Positions 25,654 to 35,210 are shown, counted from the stretch's first letter. The stretch is DNA of 64,000 bases from Tractidigestivibacter sp050946515 (GCF_050946515.1 NZ_JBMNUX010000005.1:62001-126000), one strand, 5' to 3'. Program-made: numbers and translations. Notes: generated by a model from the letters alone, not told the origin.

Positions 25654-26490
25654 ATGGCAGAAGCGACAAGCACGCATGAGCTGGAGAAGAAGCGCGAGGC
25701 GCTGGAGGAGCGCCTGCGCGAGCTGGGCAGCGTGGCCGTGGCCTTGTCGGGAGGCGTCGACTCGACGCTGCTTGCAACCGTGGCGCACGAGACGCTTGGC
25801 GATCATGCGCTCGCCGTCACCGCCCAGATTGTCGGGGCGCCCACCGGAGAGGTCTCTGACGCCGAGCGCGTCTGCAAGGAGCGCGGAATCTCTCACATCG
25901 TGATGAGCTTCGACGAAACGGCCGTCCCCGGCTTCTCGGACAACCCGCCCGAGCGCTGCTACCTCTGCAAGCGGGCACTGTTCACGAAGCTGTTGGAGAC
26001 CGCCCATGAGCAGGGCGTGGCCTATGTGGTCGACGGCACCAACGTGTCTGACCAGGGAGACTTTCGGCCAGGCATGCGCGCGCTGCGCGAGCTCGGAGTC
26101 GTGAGCCCCCTTAAGGACGCCGGCTTCACCAAAGACGACATCCGTGCGCTTGCTCGCCAGCTTGGCCTTCCCACGTGGGACAAGCCTTCCGCAGCATGCC
26201 TCAGCTCCCGGGTGCCCTATGGCGAGCCGATAACCGCCGAGAAGCTCGCGCGGATCCGCGGCGCCGAGGACTTCTTGCATGAGCAGGGCTTCGGGCAGCT
26301 CCGCGTTCGCGCCCATGGAACGGATGGGCTTCTCGCCAGAATCGAGGTGCCCCAGGCCGACATCGGTCGAATCTGCCAGCCCCAGATGCGCGAGGCAGTC
26401 GTGGAGCGCCTCAAGGAGCTGGGTTTTGCCTACGTCAGCGTCGACCTTGCGGGGTTTAGGTCGGGCTCGCTCAACGCGACGCTTGGATGA
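25654..26490 (+). CDS. larE: LarE, ATP-dependent sulfur transferase for the nickel-pincer cofactor
   Basis: 278 residues of the PP-loop ATPase family (ALSGGVDST near residue 31). LarE adenylates the carboxylates made by LarB and replaces them with thiocarboxylates. In Lactiplantibacillus the sulfur comes from a sacrificial Cys; the equivalent here is Cys 182 in SAACLSSR. A further CYLC pair (C102, C105) may matter for metal or cluster binding. ATG at 25654 has GAGGAGG upstream. It is divergent from larB, with 111 bp between the two starts. No larA racemase gene is in the window. Confidence 0.92.
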   Translation: MAEATSTHELEKKREALEERLRELGSVAVALSGGVDSTLLATVAHETLGDHALAVTAQIVGAPTGEVSDAERVCKERGISHIVMSFDETAVPGFSDNPPERCYLCKRALFTKLLETAHEQGVAYVVDGTNVSDQGDFRPGMRALRELGVVSPLKDAGFTKDDIRALARQLGLPTWDKPSAACLSSRVPYGEPITAEKLARIRGAEDFLHEQGFGQLRVRAHGTDGLLARIEVPQADIGRICQPQMREAVVERLKELGFAYVSVDLAGFRSGSLNATLG

Positions 26491-26513
26491 CAAGCTGGCT
26501 TAGCGCAGCAAGC

Positions 26514-27449
26514 CTATGCCGCCAGGTAGACCATGCAGATGATCATGGCAAAGGCGACGAGGTCGGTTGGCGCAAACCAGACGCTGGTGAAGAGCACCGT
26601 CGTCAGCATGGCGACAAGCGGCTCGGCCGTTCCCAGCATGGCTCCGCGCATGGACCCCACGATCTTGACGCCGTGCAGGTAGAGCGCATAGGCGCCAAAC
26701 GTCCCAAGCACGACGGTGAGCACGACGAGAGCCCAGCCGACCGCGTCAAGCACGGGCACGTTGGCCCAGGGCTGGATGAAGAGGGCGAGCACCACGCCCG
26801 ATATGAGCATGGCCAGCCCGTTTACCACAAAGCTCCCCCACTTGTTGAGGATGCGGATGGGCAGGATTGCCAGAAACGTCATTGCCAGCGCAGCCCCCAT
26901 GCCCCAGGCAAAGCCCTCCGCGGGCAGCTGCAATGTGCCGGGATTGCCGCCGGTTGCCAGAAGATAGGTGCCTCCGATTGCAAGCGCCATGGCGACCAGC
27001 TCGCGCCTGCGCGGGGAACGCCGTGTCTTAACGCATACGTAGACCGCAACCATGATGATGTTGAGCGACTGAAGGACGGTTGCCGTTGCAGAGTTGGTCC
27101 ACCTGATGGCCTCTACGTAGCAGACGTTCGAAAGCAGAAACGAGGAGAAGGCGCTCACTATCAGCTCGACCATAGAGCGCCGATCGAAGAAGATGCCGGT
27201 CAGGCGCTCTTTGTTGGTAAGCCATGCCGTAAGAAGGAACAGCACGCAGGCGCCCAGTTCGCGCACGCAGACGAGCCACAGCGGCGCCATGTTGTAGCGC
27301 TCGAGCATATAGCTCACGATTGTGCCGTTGACGCCCCAGAGCGAGGCGCCGAGAAGCGCCGCCACCACTCCCGAGAGCATGCGCCTGCGTCGCTCAACCT
27401 CTGGGTCTTGCTCGGCGTCGACCATTGCTTGCTGTTCTTCCGATGACAC
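26514..27449 (-). CDS. EamA/DMT-family membrane transporter
   Basis: 311 residues, about ten membrane helices in two EamA repeats (GVVAALLGASLWGVNGTIV at the start; GTFGAYALYLHGVKIVGSMRGAML and GTAEPLVAMLTTVLF in the second). DMT members export or import metabolites such as amino acids; substrate unknown. GTG at 27449 is chosen because AAGGGGAG lies just upstream; a GTG seven codons further out has no binding site. Convergent with larE. Confidence 0.88.
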   Translation of the reverse strand: MSSEEQQAMVDAEQDPEVERRRRMLSGVVAALLGASLWGVNGTIVSYMLERYNMAPLWLVCVRELGACVLFLLTAWLTNKERLTGIFFDRRSMVELIVSAFSSFLLSNVCYVEAIRWTNSATATVLQSLNIIMVAVYVCVKTRRSPRRRELVAMALAIGGTYLLATGGNPGTLQLPAEGFAWGMGAALAMTFLAILPIRILNKWGSFVVNGLAMLISGVVLALFIQPWANVPVLDAVGWALVVLTVVLGTFGAYALYLHGVKIVGSMRGAMLGTAEPLVAMLTTVLFTSVWFAPTDLVAFAMIICMVYLAA

Positions 27450-27612
27450 GCCTCTCCCCTTCCACCGCACTTCCGACCGAGTAGCGTATCACCATCTCGC
27501 TCCACTTTTTCCGTGCATAGCAACTGCATAAAGACGCATAGCAATGCTCGCGGATTTCGGCCGATACTATCGGCATATAAATTCGCCCAAGTCTTGTCAG
27601 GAGGTCCCAAAC

Positions 27613-28626
27613 ATGGAGAAGAAGCATCTTGGCTGGTCTGGCATCGAGGTCTCACCGGTATGCATCGGCGGCATGAGCTTTGGCAAGGTTTTCCCCGACT
27701 TCCACCAGTGGGTCATCGACCAGCCGGCAACTCAGGCGGTCATCAAGCGCGCCCTTGAGCTGGGAGTCAACTTCATCGACACGGCTAACGTCTACGCGCA
27801 CGGCACAAGCGAGGAGTTCATCGGCCAGAGCCTAAAGAATCTGGGCGTCAAGCGCGAGGACGTGGTGCTGGCGAGCAAGGTCTTCTTCAACGAGGGGCAC
27901 CTCTCGCGCGAGGCAATCAACCGCGAGATCGACGGCACGCTCAAGCGCCTTCAGACCGACTACCTGGACCTCTACATCATCCACCGCTTTGACTACGACA
28001 CGCCCATCGAGGAGACGATGGAGGCGCTCGACTCCCTTGTGCGCGCGGGCAAGGTGCGCGCCCTCGGCGCCAGCGCGATGTTTGGCTACCAGTTCCACAA
28101 CATGCAGGTCGCGGCCGAAGAGAACGGCTGGACCAAGTTCACGAGCATGCAGAACCACTACAACCTGCTCTACCGCGAGGACGAGCGCGAGCTTATCCCC
28201 ATCTGCCGCCAGTTTGACGTGGCCCTCACGCCATACAGCCCCATGGCGTCCGGCCACCTCACGCGCCCCACGTGGGACAGCGACTCCGTCCGCTCAAAGA
28301 CAGACGGCACCATGGCGAACAAGTACAATGCCGCCCGCGAGAACGACCAGAAGGTCATCGACCGCGTGGCGCAGCTGGCAAGCGAGAAGGGCGTGCCCAT
28401 GGCATCGATTGCGCTTGCCTGGCACTGGGCGAAGGGCGTGACGGCCCCCATCGTAGGCTGCTCAAAGCCCGAGCGCGTCGAGCAGGCCGTCGCGGCAACA
28501 GAAGTCAAGCTTACGGAAAAGGACGTTGCATTTCTCGAAGAGCCTTATGCGCCGCACGAGATCGTTGGCGCCCTCGCCCGTCCAGGCGAGAAGCCCCTTG
28601 CTGGCACGGACGTAAACCTCAAGTAG
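27613..28626 (+). CDS. Aldo/keto reductase
   Basis: 337-residue (beta/alpha)8 NAD(P)H-dependent oxidoreductase. The catalytic tetrad is visible as Asp/Tyr in FIDTANVYAHG, Lys in VLASKVFF and His in LYIIHRFDYDTP. The cofactor end reads APIVGCSKPERVEQAV. The closest general type is the YajO/YdhF-like branch acting on sugars or small aldehydes. ATG at 27613 follows CAGGAGG. Monocistronic. Confidence 0.9.
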   Translation: MEKKHLGWSGIEVSPVCIGGMSFGKVFPDFHQWVIDQPATQAVIKRALELGVNFIDTANVYAHGTSEEFIGQSLKNLGVKREDVVLASKVFFNEGHLSREAINREIDGTLKRLQTDYLDLYIIHRFDYDTPIEETMEALDSLVRAGKVRALGASAMFGYQFHNMQVAAEENGWTKFTSMQNHYNLLYREDERELIPICRQFDVALTPYSPMASGHLTRPTWDSDSVRSKTDGTMANKYNAARENDQKVIDRVAQLASEKGVPMASIALAWHWAKGVTAPIVGCSKPERVEQAVAATEVKLTEKDVAFLEEPYAPHEIVGALARPGEKPLAGTDVNLK

Positions 28627-28754
28627 CCCGAGTCGCCGCGACCATCCCGAGAAGCGGCTCCGCGAGCGCCCTTGACCAAGCAACGGTGGTCTGGGGCGCC
28701 CTTCTCATTTCTCAGCCCGGCATCCACACCTTAAACGCAGCAATCAGGTAGTAT

Positions 28755-28776
28755 CTATCTAATTTTTAAAAGATAG
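28755..28776 (+). promoter_or_regulatory. AT-rich dyad upstream of the dehydratase operon
   Basis: CTATCT / AGATAG arms around an A/T-only 10-nt centre, 17 bp before the ATG. It could be an operator overlapping the transcription start; no protein can be assigned. Confidence 0.35.
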
Positions 28777-28793
28777 TAGAAAACGGGAGGAAC

Positions 28794-30128
28794 ATGGCAG
28801 GTCAGTCCCTGGGCAGCCGCGTTGTTGACGCCTTTGGCTCCGCAGTAAATCAGCATGTAGATGACGCGCCGGAAGGAGTCCGCACCGCGTTGGGCTTCGC
28901 TTTCAATGCCGAGCGGCTCAAAGTTGAGTACTTCCCCGAGCGCAACCTCATGCCCTTCGAGCGCGATGCCGCGCGCATCACGCTCGAAACCGTGACCGAT
29001 GCACTGAACCAGCCCGACAAGGCGGTCATCACGAGCATCTTCCTTCCCAGCGAGCCCTTTCTTGCCATGGGGCTCAAGCCCGTCTCGGCGGAGGCGCTTG
29101 CCGGCTTTGTCTCGGCAGCCCACTCGGAGAGCGGCTTCATCACGCAGGCCGAGCAAAATGGCATCCCTGAGACCTACTGCTCGTTTCACAAGACGCTGAT
29201 GGGGCTTGCGACCTCAGGCGTTCTGCAGCCGTCGCGCCTGCTTGCCAGCTGCTCGGTGCCTTGCGATGCGAACAACCTCTCGTTCAAGGCCCTCTCCTAT
29301 CTTTGGGACTCCCCGCATATCTACGTGGACGTCCCCTACGCCGATTCTTCCGATGCCGAGGCCGTCAGCTACGTCGCCGACCAGCTGCGCTCCCTTGCTC
29401 ACTCCGCAGAGGAGCTCTACGGCGCCACCCTCGACGAAGACGAGCTCAAGCGCCGCGTCGAGGCGAGCCAGCACACAATTGCCCTGCTCAACCGCAGCCT
29501 GCCGCTTCGCCGCGGCCGCTTCATGCGCTCCGACATGGGAAACGAGATGCAGCTTGCGCTTGCCGCTCATCTGGCCCTTGGCACCGACGACAGCCTCAAG
29601 ATGGCCGAGCACATGGTCGCAGACCTCACGTCCGCAGAAAGCTACGACGGCGTCTCGCTCGTGTGGGGCCATATCCCGCCCTTCTTCCTCAAGGCGCTCA
29701 ACGAGCAGATCAGCCAGAACCGCGCCGCTCAGATCATCGCAACCGACATGCTCTACGACCAGGTTGGTCCCACCCGACCCCGTTATACGCCCGACCAGCC
29801 CTTCGAGGCCATGGCAGAGCGCATGATGGATGACTGCTTCAACGGACCGAGCACCAGGCGCGCCGATCGCCTGATCAGGCTTGCCCGCGAGACAAATGCG
29901 GACGGCGTGGTGATTTTCTGCCATTGGGGCTGCAAGGAGACGGCCGGGGCCTCGCAGCTCATGCGCCGGCAGATTGAAGAGGCAGGCTGGCCGGTTCTGG
30001 TGCTCGACGGAGACGGATGCGACCGCGACAACTGCATGGAGGGGCAGATGTCCACGCGCTTCTCGGCGTTTCTCGAGCTATTGCGTGCCCGGCGCGAGGA
30101 GGTGACCGAATGGCAGAAAAGAGCCTAG
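28794..30128 (+). CDS. 2-hydroxyacyl-CoA dehydratase D-component family subunit (1)
   Basis: 444 residues of the HgdB/FldB/BcrB family, iron-sulfur proteins that dehydrate 2-hydroxyacyl-CoA or reduce aromatic acyl-CoA. Family features: ETYCSFHK, LLASCSVPCDANN, and the C-terminal block FCHWGCKETAG...LVLDGDGCDRDN with STRFSAFLELL. Cysteines in these motifs are candidate [4Fe-4S] ligands. It resembles the next protein along its full length (shared FNGPSTRRAD and CHWGCKETAGA blocks), so the pair is a duplicated heterodimer. ATG at 28794 follows GGGAGGA. First gene of a three-gene coupled operon. Confidence 0.88.
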   Translation: MAGQSLGSRVVDAFGSAVNQHVDDAPEGVRTALGFAFNAERLKVEYFPERNLMPFERDAARITLETVTDALNQPDKAVITSIFLPSEPFLAMGLKPVSAEALAGFVSAAHSESGFITQAEQNGIPETYCSFHKTLMGLATSGVLQPSRLLASCSVPCDANNLSFKALSYLWDSPHIYVDVPYADSSDAEAVSYVADQLRSLAHSAEELYGATLDEDELKRRVEASQHTIALLNRSLPLRRGRFMRSDMGNEMQLALAAHLALGTDDSLKMAEHMVADLTSAESYDGVSLVWGHIPPFFLKALNEQISQNRAAQIIATDMLYDQVGPTRPRYTPDQPFEAMAERMMDDCFNGPSTRRADRLIRLARETNADGVVIFCHWGCKETAGASQLMRRQIEEAGWPVLVLDGDGCDRDNCMEGQMSTRFSAFLELLRARREEVTEWQKRA

Positions 30129-31435
30129 GCGACTCAATCATTGGCTGGTACGGCAACATCGCGGCAAAAAATCTTGATAATCGCCCGAAGTTCACGCGGA
30201 ACTGGCTGATGCTAGGCTTTCGCCTCGAGACCAAGAAGGTGGAGGTAGCGCCCGACAAGCGCTTTCTCCCTTCCGGCCAGCACGGCTACGCCCTGTTTAT
30301 GAGCTCAGTCGTCGACGCGATGCGCGACGCGGAGAACTCCGTGGTCACGAGCATCTTCACGCCGCCAGAGGTCTTTCGCGCGCTGGGCCTTAAGCCCATG
30401 TGCGCCGAGGCCGTCGCCTCTTTTGTGAGCGGCGCTCAGGCAGAGGGGGCATTTCTCAGCCACGCCGAGGGGACGGGTATCCCCGAGACGTACTGCTCGT
30501 ACCATAGGGCGCTCATGGGCATGGCGGCATCGGGCGTGCTGCGCCCCCGCAAGCTTGTGGCGTCGACGTCGGTCGCCTGCGACGCAAACAACCTGAGCTT
30601 CAAGATGCTGGCGTCCAAGTGGGGCGCCGAGAATTGCTACATCGACGTGCCCTACGACGTGAGCGAGGAGGCCATTCGCTACGTCGCCGACCAGCTGCGT
30701 GAGATGGCCGCCCAGGCATCTGAGATCTACGGGCGTCGCCTGGACGACGCCCTCCTGCGCCAGCTCGTTGCCCGCTCGCTCGAGACGGACGACGCGCTCG
30801 AGCGCACGCTGCCGCTCCGGCGCGGGCGCTACCTCGCGAACACCATGACCCTCGACATGATGGAGATGCTCGACCTGCAGCTCTCGCTCGGCACGCCGGA
30901 GGCGCTCGAGCTGGCGCTGGGCATGGAGAGCGACTTCGCGAAGGCGAAGCGCTTCTCCGGGGTCAGCCTTGTCTGGGCGCACGTGTCGCCATACTTCCTG
31001 GGCTCGATAGGCGGCATCCTTGACTGCCAGCCTACCGCCCAGATTGTCGCTTCAGATATGATGTTTAACCACCTTACACCGCCCGAAGGCAGAACTTTTG
31101 ACGCAGACCAGCCCTTTGAGGCCATGGCCGAGCGCGTGGTTCGCAACTGCTTCAACGGACCGAGCACCCGCCGCGCCGACACGCTCGTGCGCCTTGCGAG
31201 CGAGACCGACGCAGACGGCGTGGTCATCTTCTGCCACTGGGGCTGTAAGGAGACCGCGGGCGCGGCACAGCTCATGCGCCGGCAGATAGAGGCGGCGGGA
31301 TGGCCGGTGCTGGTGCTCGACGGCGACGCCGTCGACCGCGCCAACTGCATGGAGGGCCAGATGTCCACGCGCTTCTCGGCGTTCATGGAGCTTCTGGCAT
31401 CAAAGAAAGAGGAGAAGGAGCGGGCTCATGTCTGA
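30110..31435 (+). CDS. 2-hydroxyacyl-CoA dehydratase D-component family subunit (2)
   Basis: 441 residues, paralogous to the preceding gene: ETYCSYHR, TSVACDANNLSF, FCHWGCKETAGAAQLMRRQIE, DGDAVDRANCMEGQMSTRFSAFMELL. ATG at 30110 with GAGGAGGTG upstream overlaps the previous gene by 19 bp, indicating coupled translation and a complex with fixed stoichiometry. The next gene, the activator fusion, overlaps its end by 8 bp. Substrate cannot be deduced; candidates from the family are 2-hydroxyglutaryl-, lactoyl- and phenyllactyl-CoA. Confidence 0.88.
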   Translation: MAEKSLGDSIIGWYGNIAAKNLDNRPKFTRNWLMLGFRLETKKVEVAPDKRFLPSGQHGYALFMSSVVDAMRDAENSVVTSIFTPPEVFRALGLKPMCAEAVASFVSGAQAEGAFLSHAEGTGIPETYCSYHRALMGMAASGVLRPRKLVASTSVACDANNLSFKMLASKWGAENCYIDVPYDVSEEAIRYVADQLREMAAQASEIYGRRLDDALLRQLVARSLETDDALERTLPLRRGRYLANTMTLDMMEMLDLQLSLGTPEALELALGMESDFAKAKRFSGVSLVWAHVSPYFLGSIGGILDCQPTAQIVASDMMFNHLTPPEGRTFDADQPFEAMAERVVRNCFNGPSTRRADTLVRLASETDADGVVIFCHWGCKETAGAAQLMRRQIEAAGWPVLVLDGDAVDRANCMEGQMSTRFSAFMELLASKKEEKERAHV

Positions 31436-33254
31436 TATCCAGCCCAACGCAGCGTCCACGGCGGAGCCGAGCGCAACGCCTCGCGCGACCACTCACACGG
31501 TCTGGTATGCCTGCAAGTACACGCCGATAGAGCTGCTCGCCGGATTTGGCGCCCGCTCGAGGCTCGCCGAGGCCGACGTGTCATCGTTCGACGAGGCCGA
31601 CCGCCTGGCGCACCCCAACCTCTGCGGCTACGGCAAGGGGCTCATCGAGCGCCTGCTTGCCGACGACGTGCACGAGGTCGTGCTCGTCACCTGCTGCGAC
31701 GTTATCAAGCGTGCCTACGACGTGCTCGTAGAGCAGGGAAAGCTCGACTTCGTTTGGCTGCTTGACCTCCCCCACAAGCGCGGCAAGGCAGAGCGGCGCA
31801 TCTTCCGCTCGAGGCTGGCGAAGCTAGCAGAAGCCTACGCTGCGTACAGCGGAAAAAGCTTTGATGTGGGCGCCGCGCTCTCCGCGTTCAAGCCGCCGGT
31901 TCCGCGCACCGACGACCACGTGACGCTTCTGGGCGCGCACGCAACGTCCGCGCTGCTCGCAAGCGTGAACCAGGGCGTTGGCTTTCCCGTGGAGAACGGC
32001 ACCTGCACCAACCGCCACCTGCTTGCCTCTCCTCCGGGGGAGCTTGCGCGCATGGCCGCCCCCGGCGACTGCGACGCCTGCGAGACGGGCGCGCCCGGCC
32101 GCGGAGGCGTGGGACGCGAGGGCGGCACGCTCGACACGTTCCTCGACTGGTATGCCGACGCGCTGCTCAACCAGATGCCCTGCATGCGCATGGACGACGT
32201 CTCGGAGCGCGAGCTTCTGCACGGGGCGCGCGGCCAGCGCGGCGTAATCTACCACACGATGAAGTTCTGCGACTATTACGGCTTTGAATATGCCGTCGCG
32301 ACCAAGAAGGAGAAGGTGCCCATGGTAAAGATCGAGACGGACGGAACCTCCCAAAGCGCCGGGCAGCTTCGCACCCGCCTCGAAGCCTTTGGCGAGACGC
32401 TTCGCGGAGGAGAGGTTGCCCGCAAGGTAGCGAGCGCGCGCGAGGGCGCGTCCGACGGGAACGTGTACGTTATGGGCGTCGACTCAGGCTCCACCTCGAC
32501 CGATGCGGCAATCATTGATGGGAACGGCAAGCTCGTCGCCACGGTGATCCTGCCCACCGGAGCCAAGGCCACCGAAAGCGCGCGCCGCGCGAAGGACGAG
32601 GTGCTGAAGCAGGCCGGCCTGTCCGAGAGCGACATGGCGCTCAAGGTGTCCACCGGCTACGGACGCGACAACATCCCTGACATGGACACCTCGATCACCG
32701 AGATCACCTGCCACGCCAAGGGCGCACACTACCTGGCGCCCAACGCCAGGACCGTCATCGACATCGGCGGCCAGGACTCCAAGGTCATCCACCTGGACGA
32801 GGAGGGCAACGTCCTCAACTTCGTGATGAACGACAAGTGCGCCGCCGGCACCGGCCGCTTCATGGAGATGATGGCGCGCACGCTCGAGATGCCGCTCGAC
32901 GAGTTCTGCGCGGCGGGGCTCAACTGGAAGCACGAGGTCAAGATCTCGAGCATGTGCACCGTGTTCGCCGAGAGCGAGGTCGTCTCGCTGGTGGCCGAGG
33001 ACACGCCGACCCCCGACATCATCCACGGCCTCTCGGAGAGCGTCGCCCGCAAGACCGCGACGCTCGCCAAGCGCGTGAACGGCGAGCCGCCCTACCTCAT
33101 GACCGGCGGCGTCGCCAACAACGAGGGCGTCGTGAGGGCGCTCTCTGACGTGCTGGGCTCGCCCGTGGCCACCCACGAGGACTCCCAGCTCTGCGGCGCG
33201 ATTGGCGCGGCGCTGCTCGGGCTGGAGTCGCTGAAGCAGCAGGACAGCGAGTAG
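31428..33254 (+). CDS. Fusion of a dehydratase D-like domain with a 2-hydroxyacyl-CoA dehydratase activator ATPase
   Basis: 608 residues. Residues 20-340 form a third D-component-like domain (WYACKYTPIELL, HPNLCGYGKG, VTCCDVIKRAYD, MKFCDYYGFEY, IETDGTSQSAGQLRTRLEAF). From about residue 343 an ASKHA-fold activator follows: MGVDSGSTSTDAAII, DIGGQDSKVI, and the two cluster cysteines in NDKCAAGTGRFMEMMA and SSMCTVFAESEVVSL that bridge the homodimer's [4Fe-4S]. Activators use ATP to inject a low-potential electron into the dehydratase. In classical systems the activator (HgdC) is a separate protein of about 260 residues. ATG at 31428 follows AAGGAG. Confidence 0.88.
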   Translation: MSDIQPNAASTAEPSATPRATTHTVWYACKYTPIELLAGFGARSRLAEADVSSFDEADRLAHPNLCGYGKGLIERLLADDVHEVVLVTCCDVIKRAYDVLVEQGKLDFVWLLDLPHKRGKAERRIFRSRLAKLAEAYAAYSGKSFDVGAALSAFKPPVPRTDDHVTLLGAHATSALLASVNQGVGFPVENGTCTNRHLLASPPGELARMAAPGDCDACETGAPGRGGVGREGGTLDTFLDWYADALLNQMPCMRMDDVSERELLHGARGQRGVIYHTMKFCDYYGFEYAVATKKEKVPMVKIETDGTSQSAGQLRTRLEAFGETLRGGEVARKVASAREGASDGNVYVMGVDSGSTSTDAAIIDGNGKLVATVILPTGAKATESARRAKDEVLKQAGLSESDMALKVSTGYGRDNIPDMDTSITEITCHAKGAHYLAPNARTVIDIGGQDSKVIHLDEEGNVLNFVMNDKCAAGTGRFMEMMARTLEMPLDEFCAAGLNWKHEVKISSMCTVFAESEVVSLVAEDTPTPDIIHGLSESVARKTATLAKRVNGEPPYLMTGGVANNEGVVRALSDVLGSPVATHEDSQLCGAIGAALLGLESLKQQDSE

Positions 33255-33325
33255 CCCTCCTCCTGAGGAATTTTGATAAGGCCAGGCCGACCGTTCGGCT
33301 ACCAGATTAGACAAGGGAGAACACC

Positions 33326-34333
33326 ATGGGAAAGGTAGCAAGCGTTCCGGGACTCATAGACCTGCACCTCCATCTGGATGGGTCCATCTCGCCCGCCATC
33401 GCCCGGCGCCTCGCAGAGATTGGCAACCAGGAGCTGCCCGCGTCTGAAGAGGAGCTCGTCTCGCGCCTGCGCGTGAGCCCTGACTGCCGTGACCTCAACG
33501 AGTACCTTGCGCGCTTCGACTTTCCCCTCTCGCTTTTGCAGACGCAGGAGCAAATATCCGAGTCGGTGCTTCTCTTGCAGGAGGAGCTGGCAGAGATGGG
33601 ACTTCTCTATGCAGAGATTCGCTTTGCCCCTCAGTCAATGACCGCGGGCGGTCTCACGCAGGAGGAGGCCATAGATGCAGCGCTCGACGGCCTCTCTCGC
33701 TCGAGCTTCCATGCCGGACTCATCCTGTGCGCGATGCGCGGCGAGGGCAACGGCGATGCCAACGAGGAGACGTTCCGTCTGGCCGCCCGCAGGCTGGGCA
33801 AGGGCGTCTGCGGCGTCGACTTGGCCGGAGCCGAGGCCATCTGGCCGACCTCCAGCTACGAGGGCCTCTTTGCACAGGCTCGCGAGCTTGGGATTCCCTT
33901 CACGGTGCACGCCGGCGAGGCTGCCGGAGCGGACTCCGTTGCCACCGCGCTCGACTTTGGCGCCAAGCGCCTTGGCCACGGCGTGCGGTGCCTTGAGGAC
34001 CCGCACGTCGCCGAGCGCGTGGCCGCATCGGGCACGACGCTCGAAGTCTGCCCCACGAGCAACATCCAGACGTGCGTCTACCCCGACTATGCCAGCTGCC
34101 CGCTTAAGAAGCTCGCTCGCGCTGGGATAGCGGTGTGCCTTAACTCGGACAACATGGCCGTCTCTGGCACCGATGTCCAGCGCGAGCACGCCCTGGTTGG
34201 AGAGGCGCTGGGAATGGGGCTTGAGGACCACCTTGCGCTGGAGCTTGCCTCCGTGCGCGCAGCATTTCTCCCAGACGAGAAGAAGGCAGAGCTCGAGCGC
34301 CAGGTGCGCGACGCATACGCAGCGATGAGCTAG
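33326..34333 (+). CDS. add: Adenosine deaminase
   Basis: 335-residue amidohydrolase. Zinc ligands and catalytic residues are visible: GLIDLHLHLDGS, TVHAGEAAGADSV, RLGHGVR, CPTSNIQT, LNSDNMAVSGT. It converts adenosine (or deoxyadenosine) to inosine in purine salvage; adenine or aminodeoxyfutalosine specificity is possible in the family. ATG at 33326 has AAGGGAG upstream. It follows the dehydratase operon by 71 bp with no strong terminator, so read-through is possible. Confidence 0.92.
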   Translation: MGKVASVPGLIDLHLHLDGSISPAIARRLAEIGNQELPASEEELVSRLRVSPDCRDLNEYLARFDFPLSLLQTQEQISESVLLLQEELAEMGLLYAEIRFAPQSMTAGGLTQEEAIDAALDGLSRSSFHAGLILCAMRGEGNGDANEETFRLAARRLGKGVCGVDLAGAEAIWPTSSYEGLFAQARELGIPFTVHAGEAAGADSVATALDFGAKRLGHGVRCLEDPHVAERVAASGTTLEVCPTSNIQTCVYPDYASCPLKKLARAGIAVCLNSDNMAVSGTDVQREHALVGEALGMGLEDHLALELASVRAAFLPDEKKAELERQVRDAYAAMS

Positions 34334-34406
34334 CACCAGGGGCCAGAACCGCGCAGTAAGACCAGAACCGAGGCTCGCCGAACAGACATTCTCTTGTCGA
34401 CGGACT

Positions 34407-35210
34407 TTACTTCTCGTCGTGGAGCACTTCTCCCAAAAAGTCGGTGCCGTAGGGGATGGCATCGGGAAGGCAGAGCGGGGCGCCCGAGGCAAGGACGATG
34501 TAGTTCTCCCCGTCGCTTCGCTCGTCTTCAACCTGCGTGATTGCCACGCTTCGGAAAGGACCGCGCAGGGTCGCCACCGTGCTCTGGAGGAACCCGAAGC
34601 TCTCGCCCGGGCCCGGCGCGACGTTGGCGAGAAGCACGCCACGAGCCGAAAGCGCTTGGCGGGCGGACACAGCCGCCTCGCGGGTTGCAAGCGAGCGCAC
34701 GGGCTCGGCGCCCACGAACGCGTCGAGGACCACGATGTCGTAGCTTTCGGGCGCAGCCGCATCCAGCACGGCGCGACCGTCGTCGCAGATCACGTTGAGC
34801 GCGCCGCCGCCAACGCGCTGCAGCTCACAGGCCTCGTCGAGATAGAACCACCGGCGGGCGATGTCAATGACGGCTGGGTCTATCTCCACTGCGTCCGTGG
34901 TTACGCTTGGGCGCTCGGCAGCCACGAGCTTGGGAAACGCAAACCCTCCCCCGCCAATAACCAGCAGGCGCTGCGCGTCGGGCACCAGGTCGAAGCCGCG
35001 CGCAAACGCGCGATAGTAGGCAAACGCAGGCTCCATGCGACGAGGGCCAAAAAGCGTGGCCGACTGCCACACCCCACCCACGCTCAAGACCCGTTGCCAA
35101 ACCGCGCCGCGCCTGATGGTATGGATGAAGGCGGGCCCCGAGGCTGTGCACGCCACATGCGGCAGCCGCTCGGCGATGGTAGGGCGATACCCGTCTGCTT
35201 CCCTTGCCAT
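34407..35210 (-). CDS. Spermidine-synthase-like methyltransferase-fold protein
   Basis: 267 residues. It has a Rossmann core of the spermidine/spermine synthase superfamily: LLVIGGGGFAFPKLV, TTDAVEIDPAVIDIARRWF, VICDDGRAVL, YDIVVLDAFVG. No polyamine-site signature is obvious and there is no speD or speA nearby, so another transfer reaction is possible. ATG at 35210 is preceded by GGGGGCGAG, a weak match; the upstream frame overlaps the divergent DUF2974 gene's promoter region and is not used. Confidence 0.75.
   Translation of the reverse strand: MAREADGYRPTIAERLPHVACTASGPAFIHTIRRGAVWQRVLSVGGVWQSATLFGPRRMEPAFAYYRAFARGFDLVPDAQRLLVIGGGGFAFPKLVAAERPSVTTDAVEIDPAVIDIARRWFYLDEACELQRVGGGALNVICDDGRAVLDAAAPESYDIVVLDAFVGAEPVRSLATREAAVSARQALSARGVLLANVAPGPGESFGFLQSTVATLRGPFRSVAITQVEDERSDGENYIVLASGAPLCLPDAIPYGTDFLGEVLHDEK

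Noticed and set aside
23283..26490. Lactate racemase larA in the lar cluster
   Set aside because: No protein with LarA features is encoded in the flanking region; only B, C and E are present.
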